From Oscillospiraceae bacterium (GTDB lineage Bacteria > Bacillota > Clostridia > Oscillospirales > Oscillospiraceae): 47,355 nt of DNA. The translations under genes and the position numbers were made by a program. Below are positions 1 through 7,519 of the stretch, in pieces. Where the stretch lies: NCBI GenBank assembly GCA_015068025.1, contig SVLH01000013.1, forward strand, positions 1-47,355, written 5' to 3'. How positions within the stretch are numbered: position 1 is the first letter of the stretch; each line of letters opens with the position of its first letter. The notes under the pieces are model-generated. The model saw only the letters and a list, made by a program, of their open reading frames with translations, did no database searches and was not told the origin of the DNA.

Positions 1-2
1 CG

Positions 3-581
3 GCAAGGTACGAGAAGTTTGTGGCGGCGGGACTGGAAGACGACACGGCCTACGAGCTGGCAAACACCATCAACGCTCTGGAACCGATGGACGGAAAGGA
101 CAGCGTGACCGACGAGCAGAAGTGGCGAGCTGTGGTAGATTCCGGCATGACGGCGGATGAGCAGCTGGCAGCGCTGGAGGCGGTGAGCACGGAGAGCCAG
201 TACAGAAAGTTCTCGGTGGCCTACGACTTCGGTGTGGTGCCGGATGCCTATGTGACGGCGAGAGAGACGATGCCAAAGTTCGACGCTGACGGAAACGGCA
301 GCTACAAGAACGACGAGATAACGGCGGCTATCAACTCACTGGGCACTTCCGGCGGCGGCTTAGTCCTCCCCGGCGGCAGCAGCATCAGCCTGACCAATGA
401 CCAGAAGGCGGCGCTGTGGCAGCTGCTGACCGGCAGCACCAGCGCGAAGAACAACCCGTACAGCACGAGCGTGGGCTGGGCGGTCATCGACGCGGTGAAC
501 GCCATGAAGGAAGGCAACACCGGCATCGTATTGCCGGACGGCACAAACTACACCGGCGGCATCGTACTGCCGGAGGCATAA
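3..581 (+). CDS. Phage-like repeat protein with an EF-hand loop, 3' part only
   Basis: The reading frame is open to the left edge of the window, so this is the C-terminal part of a longer protein and its start lies outside. Two similar units can be seen, each opening with Y-x-K-F and about 60 residues apart. The second ends in a canonical 12-residue EF-hand loop (282-317, D-x-D-x-N-G then E at position 12), which suggests calcium binding. The tail repeats short glycine-rich segments containing V/I-L-P. This layout resembles C-terminal regions of large phage or prophage structural proteins in Clostridia, but I do not recognise a named family. Arginine is often AGA, unlike the core genes further right. 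It ends just before a strong terminator. Phage origin is inferred from style and from the neighbouring XRE and IS30 genes. Confidence 0.6.
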   Translation, partial: ARYEKFVAAGLEDDTAYELANTINALEPMDGKDSVTDEQKWRAVVDSGMTADEQLAALEAVSTESQYRKFSVAYDFGVVPDAYVTARETMPKFDADGNGSYKNDEITAAINSLGTSGGGLVLPGGSSISLTNDQKAALWQLLTGSTSAKNNPYSTSVGWAVIDAVNAMKEGNTGIVLPDGTNYTGGIVLPEA

Positions 582-587
582 ACATAA

Positions 588-621
588 AGACCGAGGAACT
601 CAGAGTTCCTCGGTCTCTTTT
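588..621. terminator. Bidirectional terminator shared by convergent genes
   Basis: A perfect inverted repeat GACCGAGGAACTC/GAGTTCCTCGGTC (588-600 and 603-615) is followed on the plus strand by CTTTTTT. The minus-strand gene ends inside it: its stop codon is at 600-602 and its last codons form one arm of the stem. Confidence 0.9.
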
Positions 622-947
622 TTCAGCACTTCACGAATGTGCCTGTGATAATCGTCACCAATAGACGCGCCTCCGATTAAATCTTCGTAGAAACGCACGG
701 TCTTCTTTTTCCCGTCGGCCTCGCCGAACTTCCGTATCCTCTTTTGAGGATATATGTGCAAGATATAGACGATGACGGAGACGGGAGCGCCTAAAAAATA
801 GAATAGCACAGACGAGTATGAAGAGATGCGACTAAGGGTGCGGCTGCGTTTGTTGTCTTCAAGATATAGGCTGAGATTATGCAGGAGCTGGCCAATAACA
901 TACATCGAGAACATTCCGCCGACACCATAAAGCCAAGAAAAATCCAT
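600..947 (-). CDS. Small two-helix membrane protein of unknown function
   Basis: About 115 residues with two hydrophobic segments, one near residues 3-25 and one near 45-65, and a charged C-terminal tail rich in K, E and R that probably faces the cytoplasm. A GGAGG site (complement of 959-963) lies 11 nt before the ATG at 947. A GTG at 953 lies 5 nt from it and is an alternative start two codons earlier. No catalytic motif is visible and I do not recognise the family. It points towards the phage-like gene and away from the XRE regulator, with which it shares a 110-bp AT-rich gap. The setting is accessory DNA, so a phage or mobile-element origin is likely but not shown. Confidence 0.55.
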   Translation of the reverse strand: MDFSWLYGVGGMFSMYVIGQLLHNLSLYLEDNKRSRTLSRISSYSSVLFYFLGAPVSVIVYILHIYPQKRIRKFGEADGKKKTVRFYEDLIGGASIGDDYHRHIREVLKKETEEL

Positions 948-1066
948 AAGCACGACCACCTCCGAAATATATTTTTGCTTTAATCATCTTTTTTTATAAG
1001 ATTAGCAGAAATCCGTGGTAAGTTCAAGCAAGAATATGCAAAAGATGATTATGAGGAGGCGGTGCT

Positions 1067-1309
1067 GTGCGGTTATATACACCGGGAGAACGATTTAATC
1101 TGTGCGGCGAGCGCGTGCGGGATGCCAGAATGAAGGCGGGCTGGTCTCAGGAGCAACTGGCGGCGAAGCTACAACTGGCTGGATTACAGCTGGGACAGAT
1201 GGCGGCGAGCAGAATTGAGACAGGCAAGCGCGTGGTGCCAGACTTCGAGCTGCCGATAATAGCAGAAGTGCTCGGCGTGACTACAGACTGGCTGCTGGGT
1301 AAAGAATAA
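1067..1309 (+). CDS. XRE-family helix-turn-helix regulator
   Basis: An 80-residue single-domain DNA-binding protein. A helix-turn-helix spans about residues 12-65: R-x-x-R-x-x-x-G-W-S-Q-E-Q-L-A-x-K-L, then a recognition helix with A-S-R-I-E-T-G-K-R, then an E-V-L-G-V-T-x-D-W-L-L-G-K ending typical of Cro/CI-like repressors. It starts with GTG 8 nt after a clear AGGAGG (1053-1058). It lies opposite the small membrane protein and just before an IS30 transposase. Regulators of this size are common in phages and mobile elements, where they act as repressors. Its target here is unknown; the shared upstream gap (954-1066) is the natural candidate operator region. Confidence 0.85.
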   Translation: MRLYTPGERFNLCGERVRDARMKAGWSQEQLAAKLQLAGLQLGQMAASRIETGKRVVPDFELPIIAEVLGVTTDWLLGKE

Positions 1310-1345
1310 TCCCTCCACCTATGACGGCGGAGGGATTTGTGTGCT
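1309..1345 (+). terminator. Terminator after the XRE gene
   Basis: Stem ATCCCTCC (1309-1316) pairs with GGAGGGAT (1329-1336) and is followed by TTGTGTGCTTT. The T-tract is interrupted, so strength is moderate. Confidence 0.6.
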
Positions 1346-1354
1346 TTAGGCCTC

Positions 1355-1384
1355 TTGACTTTGTGCGCTAATCAGCTTTAGAAT
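1355..1384 (+). promoter_or_regulatory. Candidate promoter of the IS30 transposase
   Basis: TTGACT (1355-1360), an 18-nt spacer and TAGAAT (1379-1384), about 43 nt before the transposase ATG. Confidence 0.5.
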
Positions 1385-1426
1385 AATAGCAAGAAAAAGC
1401 AAATAAAGCCGAAGGAGGCGCACGGT

Positions 1427-2482
1427 ATGGAAAAGAAGACCAGAGCGTTCAAGCACCTGACCTACCGGGACAGGGTAAAAATAGAAATGATGCTGATGGA
1501 AAAAGCGAGCACGCAGGCCATCGCCGATGCGCTCCATGTAAGCTACCAGACTATCTGGAGAGAGCTGCGCAGAGAGGGCGTATGGTACGACCACACGCTG
1601 AGCGACCTGACGACGGAGCGCAGATACAGCGCAGACATCGCGCAGGCGCAGTACGAAGTAAACAAGCGAGCAAAAGGCGGAGCAATCAAACTGGGGCACG
1701 ACTATGCCCTGCACGACTTCATCGAGCAGAAGATAGGAAAAGAACACTATTCCCCGGCGGCGGTCATCATGGAAATCAAGCTGCTGGGGCTGCAGTTCGA
1801 TGTCAGCATCTGCGAGAAGACCATCTACAACTACATCAACAGCGGCGATGTGTTCCTGACTATCACAAATAAAGACCTGCCGGAGCGCGGCACCCACAAG
1901 CGAGAATACAAACAGGTGCGCGAAGCGAAGCGGCAGGCACGCGGCGAAGGCATCGAGAACCGGCCGGAAGAAATCAATCGCCGGGAAGAAGTGGGACACT
2001 GGGAAATGGACACCGTGAAGGGAAAGAAGAACGGGCGGAAGTGCGCTCTGATGCTTTCGGAGCGGAAGACTCGCGCGCAAATCGTCATGCCCATGAGCGC
2101 CTGCACGATGGAGCAGGTGGTATCGAAGCTGGACTGGCTGGAGCGTCGCTGGGGCGAAAAGTTCAGCAGCATCTTCAAGACCATCACCGTCGATAACGGC
2201 AGCGAGTTCATGGACTACGAGGGCATGATGACCAGCAAGAAGAGTGGAGAGCAGCGCACGCAGGTGTACTACTGCCATCCGTACCGCAGCAACGAGCGCG
2301 GAACCAATGAGAACCAGAACAGGTACTTCCGGAGATTCTTCCCCAAGGGCACCGACCTTGACAAAGTTCCGGACGAGGACATCGCGGCCGTGGGGAACTG
2401 GATTAACAACTATCCGCGCAAGCTGCTGGGCGGGAAAACGGCCGGGATGCTGTTCGACGACTTCGTGGCGGCGCTGGCGTAA
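1427..2482 (+). CDS. IS30-family transposase
   Basis: A 351-residue transposase that would catalyse cut-and-paste or copy-out movement of its element. The N-terminus (about residues 8-50) is the IS30 helix-turn-helix: L-T-x-x-D-R-x-x-I-E, then I-A-x-x-L-x-V-S-x-x-T-I-x-R-E-L-R-R. The DDE catalytic core follows, with the first Asp in G-H-W-E-M-D-T-V, the second in I-T-V-D-N-G-S-E-F, and the Glu in the block G-T-N-E-N-Q-N, followed by R-R-F-F-P-K-G as usual for the family. Length and motifs are complete, so it is probably intact. An AAGGAGG-like site lies before the ATG. I could not find convincing terminal inverted repeats: the flanks hold AT-rich sequence at 2,483-2,540 but no matched left end, so element borders are not given. 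Confidence 0.93.
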   Translation: MEKKTRAFKHLTYRDRVKIEMMLMEKASTQAIADALHVSYQTIWRELRREGVWYDHTLSDLTTERRYSADIAQAQYEVNKRAKGGAIKLGHDYALHDFIEQKIGKEHYSPAAVIMEIKLLGLQFDVSICEKTIYNYINSGDVFLTITNKDLPERGTHKREYKQVREAKRQARGEGIENRPEEINRREEVGHWEMDTVKGKKNGRKCALMLSERKTRAQIVMPMSACTMEQVVSKLDWLERRWGEKFSSIFKTITVDNGSEFMDYEGMMTSKKSGEQRTQVYYCHPYRSNERGTNENQNRYFRRFFPKGTDLDKVPDEDIAAVGNWINNYPRKLLGGKTAGMLFDDFVAALA

Positions 2483-2549
2483 AAATTTTTTTAGAAATTT
2501 TCAAAATAACTCTTGCAATTTTCAATTTATTAAAAAAGAGAGAAACGGC

Positions 2550-2578
2550 TTGAAAATACGCAGAGAGGTCTATATAAT
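2550..2578 (+). promoter_or_regulatory. Strong sigma-A promoter of the hydrogenase gene
   Basis: TTGAAA (2550-2555), a 17-nt spacer and a consensus TATAAT (2573-2578), about 60 nt before the ATG. It lies just beyond the AT-rich tail that follows the IS30 transposase. Confidence 0.8.
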
Positions 2579-2640
2579 AATAGCGCAAATCAGCCGGACG
2601 GAATGCGACCGCCGGCGGAAAAACAAAGGAGAGAGCAAAC

Positions 2641-4164
2641 ATGAGAGGTGTACATAGCGCAGTTGATGATATCCGCTGCAATGTATTCGAAGAGGTTGCC
2701 CGCCTGGCCTATGATGAGGGAGATCTGAACCGTGTGGACATGATCCCCTACAAGCTGGTCCCCGGCGAGATCGCCCATCACCGTCACGACGTGTTCCTGG
2801 AGCGTGCCGTCGTTGCTGCCCGTGTCCGTCTGGCACTGGGCATGAGCCTGAACCCCTCTGGCCCCCGTGCGCCCTTGAGCGCCCAGATCCAGGAGGCCTA
2901 TACCGACCAGAAGTATTTTGAAGAGCCGCTGGTCAACATCATCCCCTACGCCTGCAATTCCTGCCCGCCCAAGCAGATCCGCATCACGGACAGCTGCCAG
3001 GGCTGCATTTCCCACCCCTGCATGAACGTCTGCCCCAAAGATGCCATCTATCTCGATAAGGACAAGAAGTGCCACATCGACCAGGAAAAGTGCATCAAGT
3101 GCGGCAAGTGCTTCAACCAGTGCCCCTACCGTGCCATCTCCAAGATCGAACGACCCTGCGCCGCCGCCTGCGGCATGGATGCCATCGAGTCCGATGAGTA
3201 TGGCCGCGCCACGATCAATTACGACAAGTGCGTGTCCTGCGGTATGTGTCTGGTGAACTGCCCCTTCGGCGCCATCGCCGACAAGAGCCAGATCTTCCAG
3301 GTCATCAACGCCATCAAGCGCAGCGAAGAGGTCATCGCCTGCGTGGCGCCTGCTTTCGTGGGTCAGTACGGCAAGGATGCCACCCCCGCCAAGCTGAAGG
3401 CCGCCATGCGCGTGCTGGGCTTTGCCGACGTGGTGGAGGTCGCCATCGGCGCCGACCTGTGCACCGTGCAGGAGGCCAACGATTTCCTGGAGGAAGTTCC
3501 CGAGAAGATCCCCTTCATGGGCACCTCCTGCTGCCCCGCATGGTCCGTTATGGCAAAGACCCTGTACCCCGAATTCAAGGAAAACATCTCCATGGCCCTG
3601 ACCCCCATGGTCATCACCGCCCGCATGGTCAAGCGTGACCATCCCAATGCCCGCATCTGCTTCATCGGACCCTGCGCCGCCAAGAAGCTGGAGGCCAACC
3701 GCAAGTCCGTCCGTTCCGACGTGGACTTCGTGCTGACCTTTGAGGAACTACTGGGCATGTTCAAGGCCAAGGACATCGACTTCCAGACCATCGAAGCCGA
3801 CCCCGAGGACGGCCTGTTCGAAGGCTCCGGCATGGCGCGCGGCTTTGCCGTGGGCGGCGGTGTTGCCGCCGCTGTGGTGGAAGCCATCAAGCACATCGAT
3901 CCCGACCGCGAGGTGCTCATCGAGTACGGTGACGGCCTGCGTGAGTGCCGCAAGATGCTTTCCATGGCCAAGGCCGGTAAGCGCAACGGCTACCTGCTGG
4001 AGGGTATGGCCTGCCCCGGCGGCTGTGTGGCCGGTGCCGGCACCATCCGCCCCATCAAGGAGAGCATGGCCAATGTGGAGCGTTTCAAGAACGAAGCCAA
4101 CGAAATGACCACCACCACCAGCCCCTTCCTGAACCGTCTGGACGAAGTGGCCGAGCGTGGCTGA
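2641..4164 (+). CDS. [FeFe] hydrogenase, group B-like monomeric type
   Basis: A 507-residue cytoplasmic iron hydrogenase that would reduce protons to H2 or oxidise H2 with ferredoxin as partner. The N-terminal half carries Fe-S cysteines: C105/C108, a ferredoxin-like set C119, C122, C127 and C131, then two clusters of the C-x2-C-x2-C-x3-C-P type at C151-C161 and C197-C207. The H-cluster domain has all three signatures: L1 T-S-C-C-P-A-W (295-301), L2 G-P-C-A-A-K-K-L-E (343-351) and L3 E-G-M-A-C-P-G-G-C (454-462). The Ala in L1 and the overall length fit the clostridial group B family better than the group A bifurcating enzymes. No partner subunits and no hydE/F/G maturation genes lie in this window, so it is a single-gene unit. 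A good SD site precedes the ATG. Confidence 0.92.
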   Translation: MRGVHSAVDDIRCNVFEEVARLAYDEGDLNRVDMIPYKLVPGEIAHHRHDVFLERAVVAARVRLALGMSLNPSGPRAPLSAQIQEAYTDQKYFEEPLVNIIPYACNSCPPKQIRITDSCQGCISHPCMNVCPKDAIYLDKDKKCHIDQEKCIKCGKCFNQCPYRAISKIERPCAAACGMDAIESDEYGRATINYDKCVSCGMCLVNCPFGAIADKSQIFQVINAIKRSEEVIACVAPAFVGQYGKDATPAKLKAAMRVLGFADVVEVAIGADLCTVQEANDFLEEVPEKIPFMGTSCCPAWSVMAKTLYPEFKENISMALTPMVITARMVKRDHPNARICFIGPCAAKKLEANRKSVRSDVDFVLTFEELLGMFKAKDIDFQTIEADPEDGLFEGSGMARGFAVGGGVAAAVVEAIKHIDPDREVLIEYGDGLRECRKMLSMAKAGKRNGYLLEGMACPGGCVAGAGTIRPIKESMANVERFKNEANEMTTTTSPFLNRLDEVAERG

Positions 4165-4190
4165 TCACCAGCCAAAAGAGAATAAAAGAG

Positions 4191-4227
4191 CCGCCTGTCT
4201 GCACGTTGCAGACAGGCGGTTTTCTTT
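4191..4227. terminator. Terminator between hydrogenase and HAD genes
   Basis: A perfect 13-bp stem CCGCCTGTCTGCA / TGCAGACAGGCGG (4191-4203 and 4207-4219) with a CGT loop, followed by TTTTCTTT. It lies between convergent genes and probably serves both. Confidence 0.92.
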
Positions 4228-4229
4228 CG

Positions 4230-4889
4230 TCAGTCGGGGATCTCGCTGGTGAACATCTCCTCGAAGGAGCGGATATAGTAGTCGCTGATGGCGCGGATCT
4301 CCTCCTGCTTGTCCTCGGCAGGGGCGTCGTAGACGGCGCAGACCCGAAAGCCGGCGGCCTTTGCCGTGCGGATGGCGTGGATGGCGTCCTCAAACACCAC
4401 GGTGTCTTTCTTGTTGGACTGCAGGCGGCGCATGCAGCGTTCGTAAACTTCAGCGCTGTCCCGTTTGCCGGCGCCCACCTCGGCGCAGGTCAGGATGCCC
4501 CGGAAGTAGCCGTCGATGCCGGTGCGCTTTAACGCGATCTCCACCAGGCGGCGGTCGGTGTTGGTGGCGATATACATCCACACACCCTCCATTTTCAGCA
4601 AGGACAGGAATTTTTTCACACCGGGCTTGAGCTCCACATGGTGGGTGTAGAAATCCTCCATGTGCGCCATGACCATGTCCATCAGCTCGTCCGTGGTTTC
4701 AGACAGACCGTAGGTCTCGCGGCAGTAGTCCACGCCCTGACGCAGCGTCAGGGACATAATTTTTTCCTGCGTTGCGGGATCCGGCTCGATGCCGCGGGCG
4801 CGCAAAAGGCGGGCAGAGGCATCGTTCCAGACGGCCATGGAGTCCACCAGTGTGCCGTCCATATCAAAAATTGCACTTTGCAGCCGCAT
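4230..4889 (-). CDS. HAD-superfamily phosphatase (subfamily IA)
   Basis: A 219-residue soluble haloacid-dehalogenase-type hydrolase. Motif I is F-D-M-D-G-T-L-V-D-S near the start, with the nucleophile Asp9 and the acid/base Asp11. A helical cap follows, then motif II around A-T-N-T-D, a Lys-containing motif III near G-K-R-D-S, and motif IV F-E-D-A-I-H-A-I. This is the layout of phosphoglycolate phosphatase, beta-phosphoglucomutase and related sugar-phosphate phosphatases; the substrate cannot be told from the sequence. The start is the ATG at 4889, which has GAGGTG 6 nt upstream; a GTG three codons earlier overlaps that SD site and is less likely. It stands alone, convergent with the hydrogenase gene. 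Confidence 0.85.
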   Translation of the reverse strand: MRLQSAIFDMDGTLVDSMAVWNDASARLLRARGIEPDPATQEKIMSLTLRQGVDYCRETYGLSETTDELMDMVMAHMEDFYTHHVELKPGVKKFLSLLKMEGVWMYIATNTDRRLVEIALKRTGIDGYFRGILTCAEVGAGKRDSAEVYERCMRRLQSNKKDTVVFEDAIHAIRTAKAAGFRVCAVYDAPAEDKQEEIRAISDYYIRSFEEMFTSEIPD

Positions 4890-5280
4890 AGAAAACACCT
4901 CAAAGACAGATTCGTTTTTGTATTATAGCATACTTTCGTGAGAATGAACCACTATTTTTCCGTTTGTAAAAGATCCTTGGGGAGATGCCTTTTGCGAAAA
5001 GACACCTCCCCAAACCCCTCCGGAAACGTGGGGGCGTTTCGATTCGCCCCCACACCCCCCAACCGACACAAAGGGGCGGGGCTGCGGCCCCTCCCCTTTG
5101 GATTCCCCGCCCCAGAAGGGGTGCGGCAGCGGAAAGAGGAGCAGGGCAATTCGGGCTTTGCCCGGATTCGAAATTCCGATTCAAGGGGCAGAATGCCGGA
5201 TGACGGCAGGCTATGCCCGCGCCCAACGCAGACGCCGATTCATCTGCCGGGGTCTCCTGCCCGGACCCCCGTATTATAAA

Positions 5281-5313
5281 GGCTCCCGACACACAAGGCG
5301 TCGGGAGCCTTTT
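5281..5313 (-). terminator. Terminator of metG
   Basis: GGCTCCCGAC pairs with GTCGGGAGCC (5281-5290 and 5300-5309). Read on the minus strand the stem is followed by TTTATAAT, which suits termination of metG; the plus strand also has a short TTTT. Confidence 0.8.
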
Positions 5314-5315
5314 CA

Positions 5316-5380
5316 GCGTTTTCTTTTCCACCGGGCGCGGCGGCTTTTCTTTGGCAAGACAAAGAAAAGCGGGGGCGCAA
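5316..5380. repeat. Interspersed hairpin repeat, copy A
   Basis: About 65 bp closely matching 15935-16000 in the same orientation. Shared blocks include AGCGTTTTCTTTT, ACCGGGCGCGG and TTTTCTTTGGCAAGA. In this copy CTTTTCTTTG and CAAAGAAAAG form a perfect 10-bp stem with loop GCAAGA. It sits directly downstream of the metG stop codon. Confidence 0.75.
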
Positions 5381-5382
5381 TA

Positions 5383-7362
5383 TCAGCAGAGTTTAGCACC
5401 TGCGGGGATGGCGTCATCCACCATCAGCAGGTTCAGCTTCTCCTCGCCCTTTTCGGTGTGGACGGCGGAGATCAGCATGCCGCAGCTCTCCTGACCCATC
5501 ATCTTTCTGGGAGGCAGGTTCACGATGGCGACCAGCGTCTTGCCGATGAGATCCTCGGGCTTGTACCACTTGGCGATGCCGGAGAGGATCTGACGGTCGG
5601 TGCCGGTGCCGTCGTCCAGCGTGAACTTGAGCAGCTTGTCGCTCTTTTTCACATTTTCGCAGGCCTTGACCTTCACGGCACGGAAATCGCTCTTGCAGAA
5701 GGTGTCAAAGTCCACATTCTCGGTGGCCAGAGGCTCGGTCTCGATGGCGGGCAGGGTTGCCTTGCGGGCAGCCTCGGCGGCAGCTTCCAGCTCGGCAATG
5801 GCCTTTTCCATGTCGATGCGGGGAAAGAGATTCTCGCCCTTGGTGACGGTGGCGGTGTCGCACAGGCGGCCCCACTCGGCAGCGGCAGCCCAGTCGCGGC
5901 ATGCCTCGCACACGCCTACCTGCGCAAACAGCTTCTCCATGCTCTCGGGCATGAAGGGAGAGAGTAGGATGCCGCAGATGCGAGCGGTCTCCAGCAGGTT
6001 GTAGAGCACGTGGGCGAGACGCTTGCCGTTGGCGTCCATATCCTTGGCCAGCGCCCAGGGGGCGGTCTCGTCAATATACTTGTTGGCACGCTGGATCACC
6101 TTGAACACATCGTTCAGGGCGGTGTGGGGTGCGCAGGACTCCATGTCCTTCTCGTAGCTCTCACGCAGAGAGGAGGCCATGGAGATCAGCTCGGTGTCGA
6201 AGGGCTCGGGATTGGCGCAGGTCTTGCAGCCCTCAGGCAGAGTGCCGCCGAAATACTTGCCCACCATGGCGGTGGTACGGGACACCAGATTGCCCAGGTC
6301 GTTGGCAAGGTCGGTGTTGATGGTCTGGATCAGCAGCTCGTTGGAGAAGTTGCCGTCAGAGCCGAAGGGGAAGGTGCGCATCAGGAAGAAGCGCAGGGCA
6401 TCCACGCCAAACTTCTCGGCGAGGATGTAGGGATCCACCACGTTGCCCTTGGACTTACTCATCTTGCCGCCGTCCAGCAGCAGCCAGCCGTGGCCGAAGA
6501 CGTGCTTGGGCAGGGGCATTTCCATGCTCATGAGCATGGCGGGCCAGATGATGGAGTGGAAGCGGACGATCTCCTTGCCCACGAAGTGATAGTCGGCGGG
6601 CCAGTAGTGGTCGTAGTCCTCGTACTTGTCGTTGAGGAAGCCCAGAGCGGTGCAGTAGTTGAACAGGGCGTCCACCCACACGTACACCACGTGGCCGGGG
6701 TCAAAGTCCACGGGCACGCCCCAGGTGAAGGAGGTGCGGGACACGCACAGATCCTCCAGACCGGGCTTGATGAAGTTGTTCACCATCTCGTTGACGCGGC
6801 TGCGGGGCTGCAGGAAGTCGGTGTTCTCCAGCAGATCCTGCACACGGTCGGCATACTTGGAGAGCTTGAAGAAGTAGGCCTCCTCCTCGGCATCCACAAC
6901 GGGGCGGCCGCAGTCGGGGCAGCAGCCGTCCTTGAGCTGGCTCTCGGTCCAGAAGGACTCGCAGGGAGTGCAGTATTTGCCCTTGTAGGCACCCTTGTAG
7001 ATGTCGCCCTTGTCGTACATCTTCTTGAAGATCTTCTGGACAGACTCCACATGATAATCGTCGGTGGTGCGGATGAAGCGGTCGTTGGAGATGTTCATCA
7101 GCTTCCACAGATCGAGAATACCGCCCTCGCCTTCCACGATGTTGTCCACAAACTGCTGGGGGGTCACGCCGGCTTCCTTGGCCTTGTTCTCGATCTTCTG
7201 GCCGTGCTCGTCGGTACCGGTGAGGAACATGACATCATGGCCGGTCAGGCGCTTGTAGCGGGCCATGGCATCGGTGGCCACGGTGCAGTAGGTGTGGCCG
7301 ATGTGCAGCTTGTCGGAGGGATAGTAGATGGGGGTGGTGATATAAAACTTTTTCTTTTCCAT
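5383..7362 (-). CDS. metG: Methionyl-tRNA synthetase
   Basis: A 659-residue class I aminoacyl-tRNA synthetase that charges tRNA-Met (and tRNA-fMet, whose gene starts at the right edge of this window). The HIGH signature is H20-I-G-H and KMSKS is at 300-304. A zinc knuckle is formed by C131-x2-C134 and C148-x2-C151, as in the form with one zinc. An anticodon-binding helical domain follows, and the last ~105 residues are the Trbp111-like OB-fold tRNA-binding domain used for dimerisation. The length is normal for a bacterial MetRS with this tail. The ATG at 7362 has AGGAGA 6 nt upstream; the longer frame adding six residues lacks an SD site. It is monocistronic, divergent from xth, and ends next to repeat copy A. 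Confidence 0.97.
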   Translation of the reverse strand: MEKKKFYITTPIYYPSDKLHIGHTYCTVATDAMARYKRLTGHDVMFLTGTDEHGQKIENKAKEAGVTPQQFVDNIVEGEGGILDLWKLMNISNDRFIRTTDDYHVESVQKIFKKMYDKGDIYKGAYKGKYCTPCESFWTESQLKDGCCPDCGRPVVDAEEEAYFFKLSKYADRVQDLLENTDFLQPRSRVNEMVNNFIKPGLEDLCVSRTSFTWGVPVDFDPGHVVYVWVDALFNYCTALGFLNDKYEDYDHYWPADYHFVGKEIVRFHSIIWPAMLMSMEMPLPKHVFGHGWLLLDGGKMSKSKGNVVDPYILAEKFGVDALRFFLMRTFPFGSDGNFSNELLIQTINTDLANDLGNLVSRTTAMVGKYFGGTLPEGCKTCANPEPFDTELISMASSLRESYEKDMESCAPHTALNDVFKVIQRANKYIDETAPWALAKDMDANGKRLAHVLYNLLETARICGILLSPFMPESMEKLFAQVGVCEACRDWAAAAEWGRLCDTATVTKGENLFPRIDMEKAIAELEAAAEAARKATLPAIETEPLATENVDFDTFCKSDFRAVKVKACENVKKSDKLLKFTLDDGTGTDRQILSGIAKWYKPEDLIGKTLVAIVNLPPRKMMGQESCGMLISAVHTEKGEEKLNLLMVDDAIPAGAKLC

Positions 7363-7421
7363 GGGTGTTCTCCTTTTCATCGGCCGCGCCGAATGGAAGC
7401 GGGCCGGTAATTAACTCTATT

Positions 7422-7450
7422 ATTATAAGGGATAACTTTGGAAAATACAA
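7422..7450 (-). promoter_or_regulatory. Promoter of metG
   Basis: On the minus strand: TTGTAT (complement of 7445-7450), a 17-nt spacer and TATAAT (complement of 7422-7427), about 60 nt before the metG ATG. Its -35 lies 8 nt from the -35 of the divergent xth promoter. There is no room for a T-box leader. Confidence 0.7.
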
Positions 7451-7458
7451 TGATTGGA

Positions 7459-7487
7459 TTGTTTTTTCGGCGGAAGTGGGATAAAAT
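7459..7487 (+). promoter_or_regulatory. Promoter of xth
   Basis: TTGTTT (7459-7464), a 17-nt spacer and TAAAAT (7482-7487), 33 nt before the ATG of the exonuclease III gene. Confidence 0.6.
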
Positions 7488-7519
7488 GTGGAAAAACACG
7501 TGCCGCAAGGAGAATCGCT

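Larger units (their letters stand above)
4890..5382. other. 493-bp non-coding region rich in GC hairpins
   Basis: No credible gene is seen here. It holds several stems: TTGGGGAG/CTCCCCAA (4977-4984 and 5006-5013), GTGGGGGCG/CGCCCCCAC (5028-5036 and 5045-5053), runs of G and C around 5,075-5,120, the metG terminator (5281-5313), and one copy of an interspersed repeat (5316-5380). Open frames here are low-complexity and lack SD sites. Confidence 0.7.

Noticed and set aside
1309-2640. Terminal inverted repeats of the IS30 element
   Set aside because: No matched pair of ends was found by eye; CTCTTG-like strings on the two flanks are in direct, not inverted, orientation.
4900-5380. Several overlapping 60-140-codon frames in the GC-rich gap
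   Set aside because: Proline/arginine-rich shadow sequence through hairpins, with no SD site.
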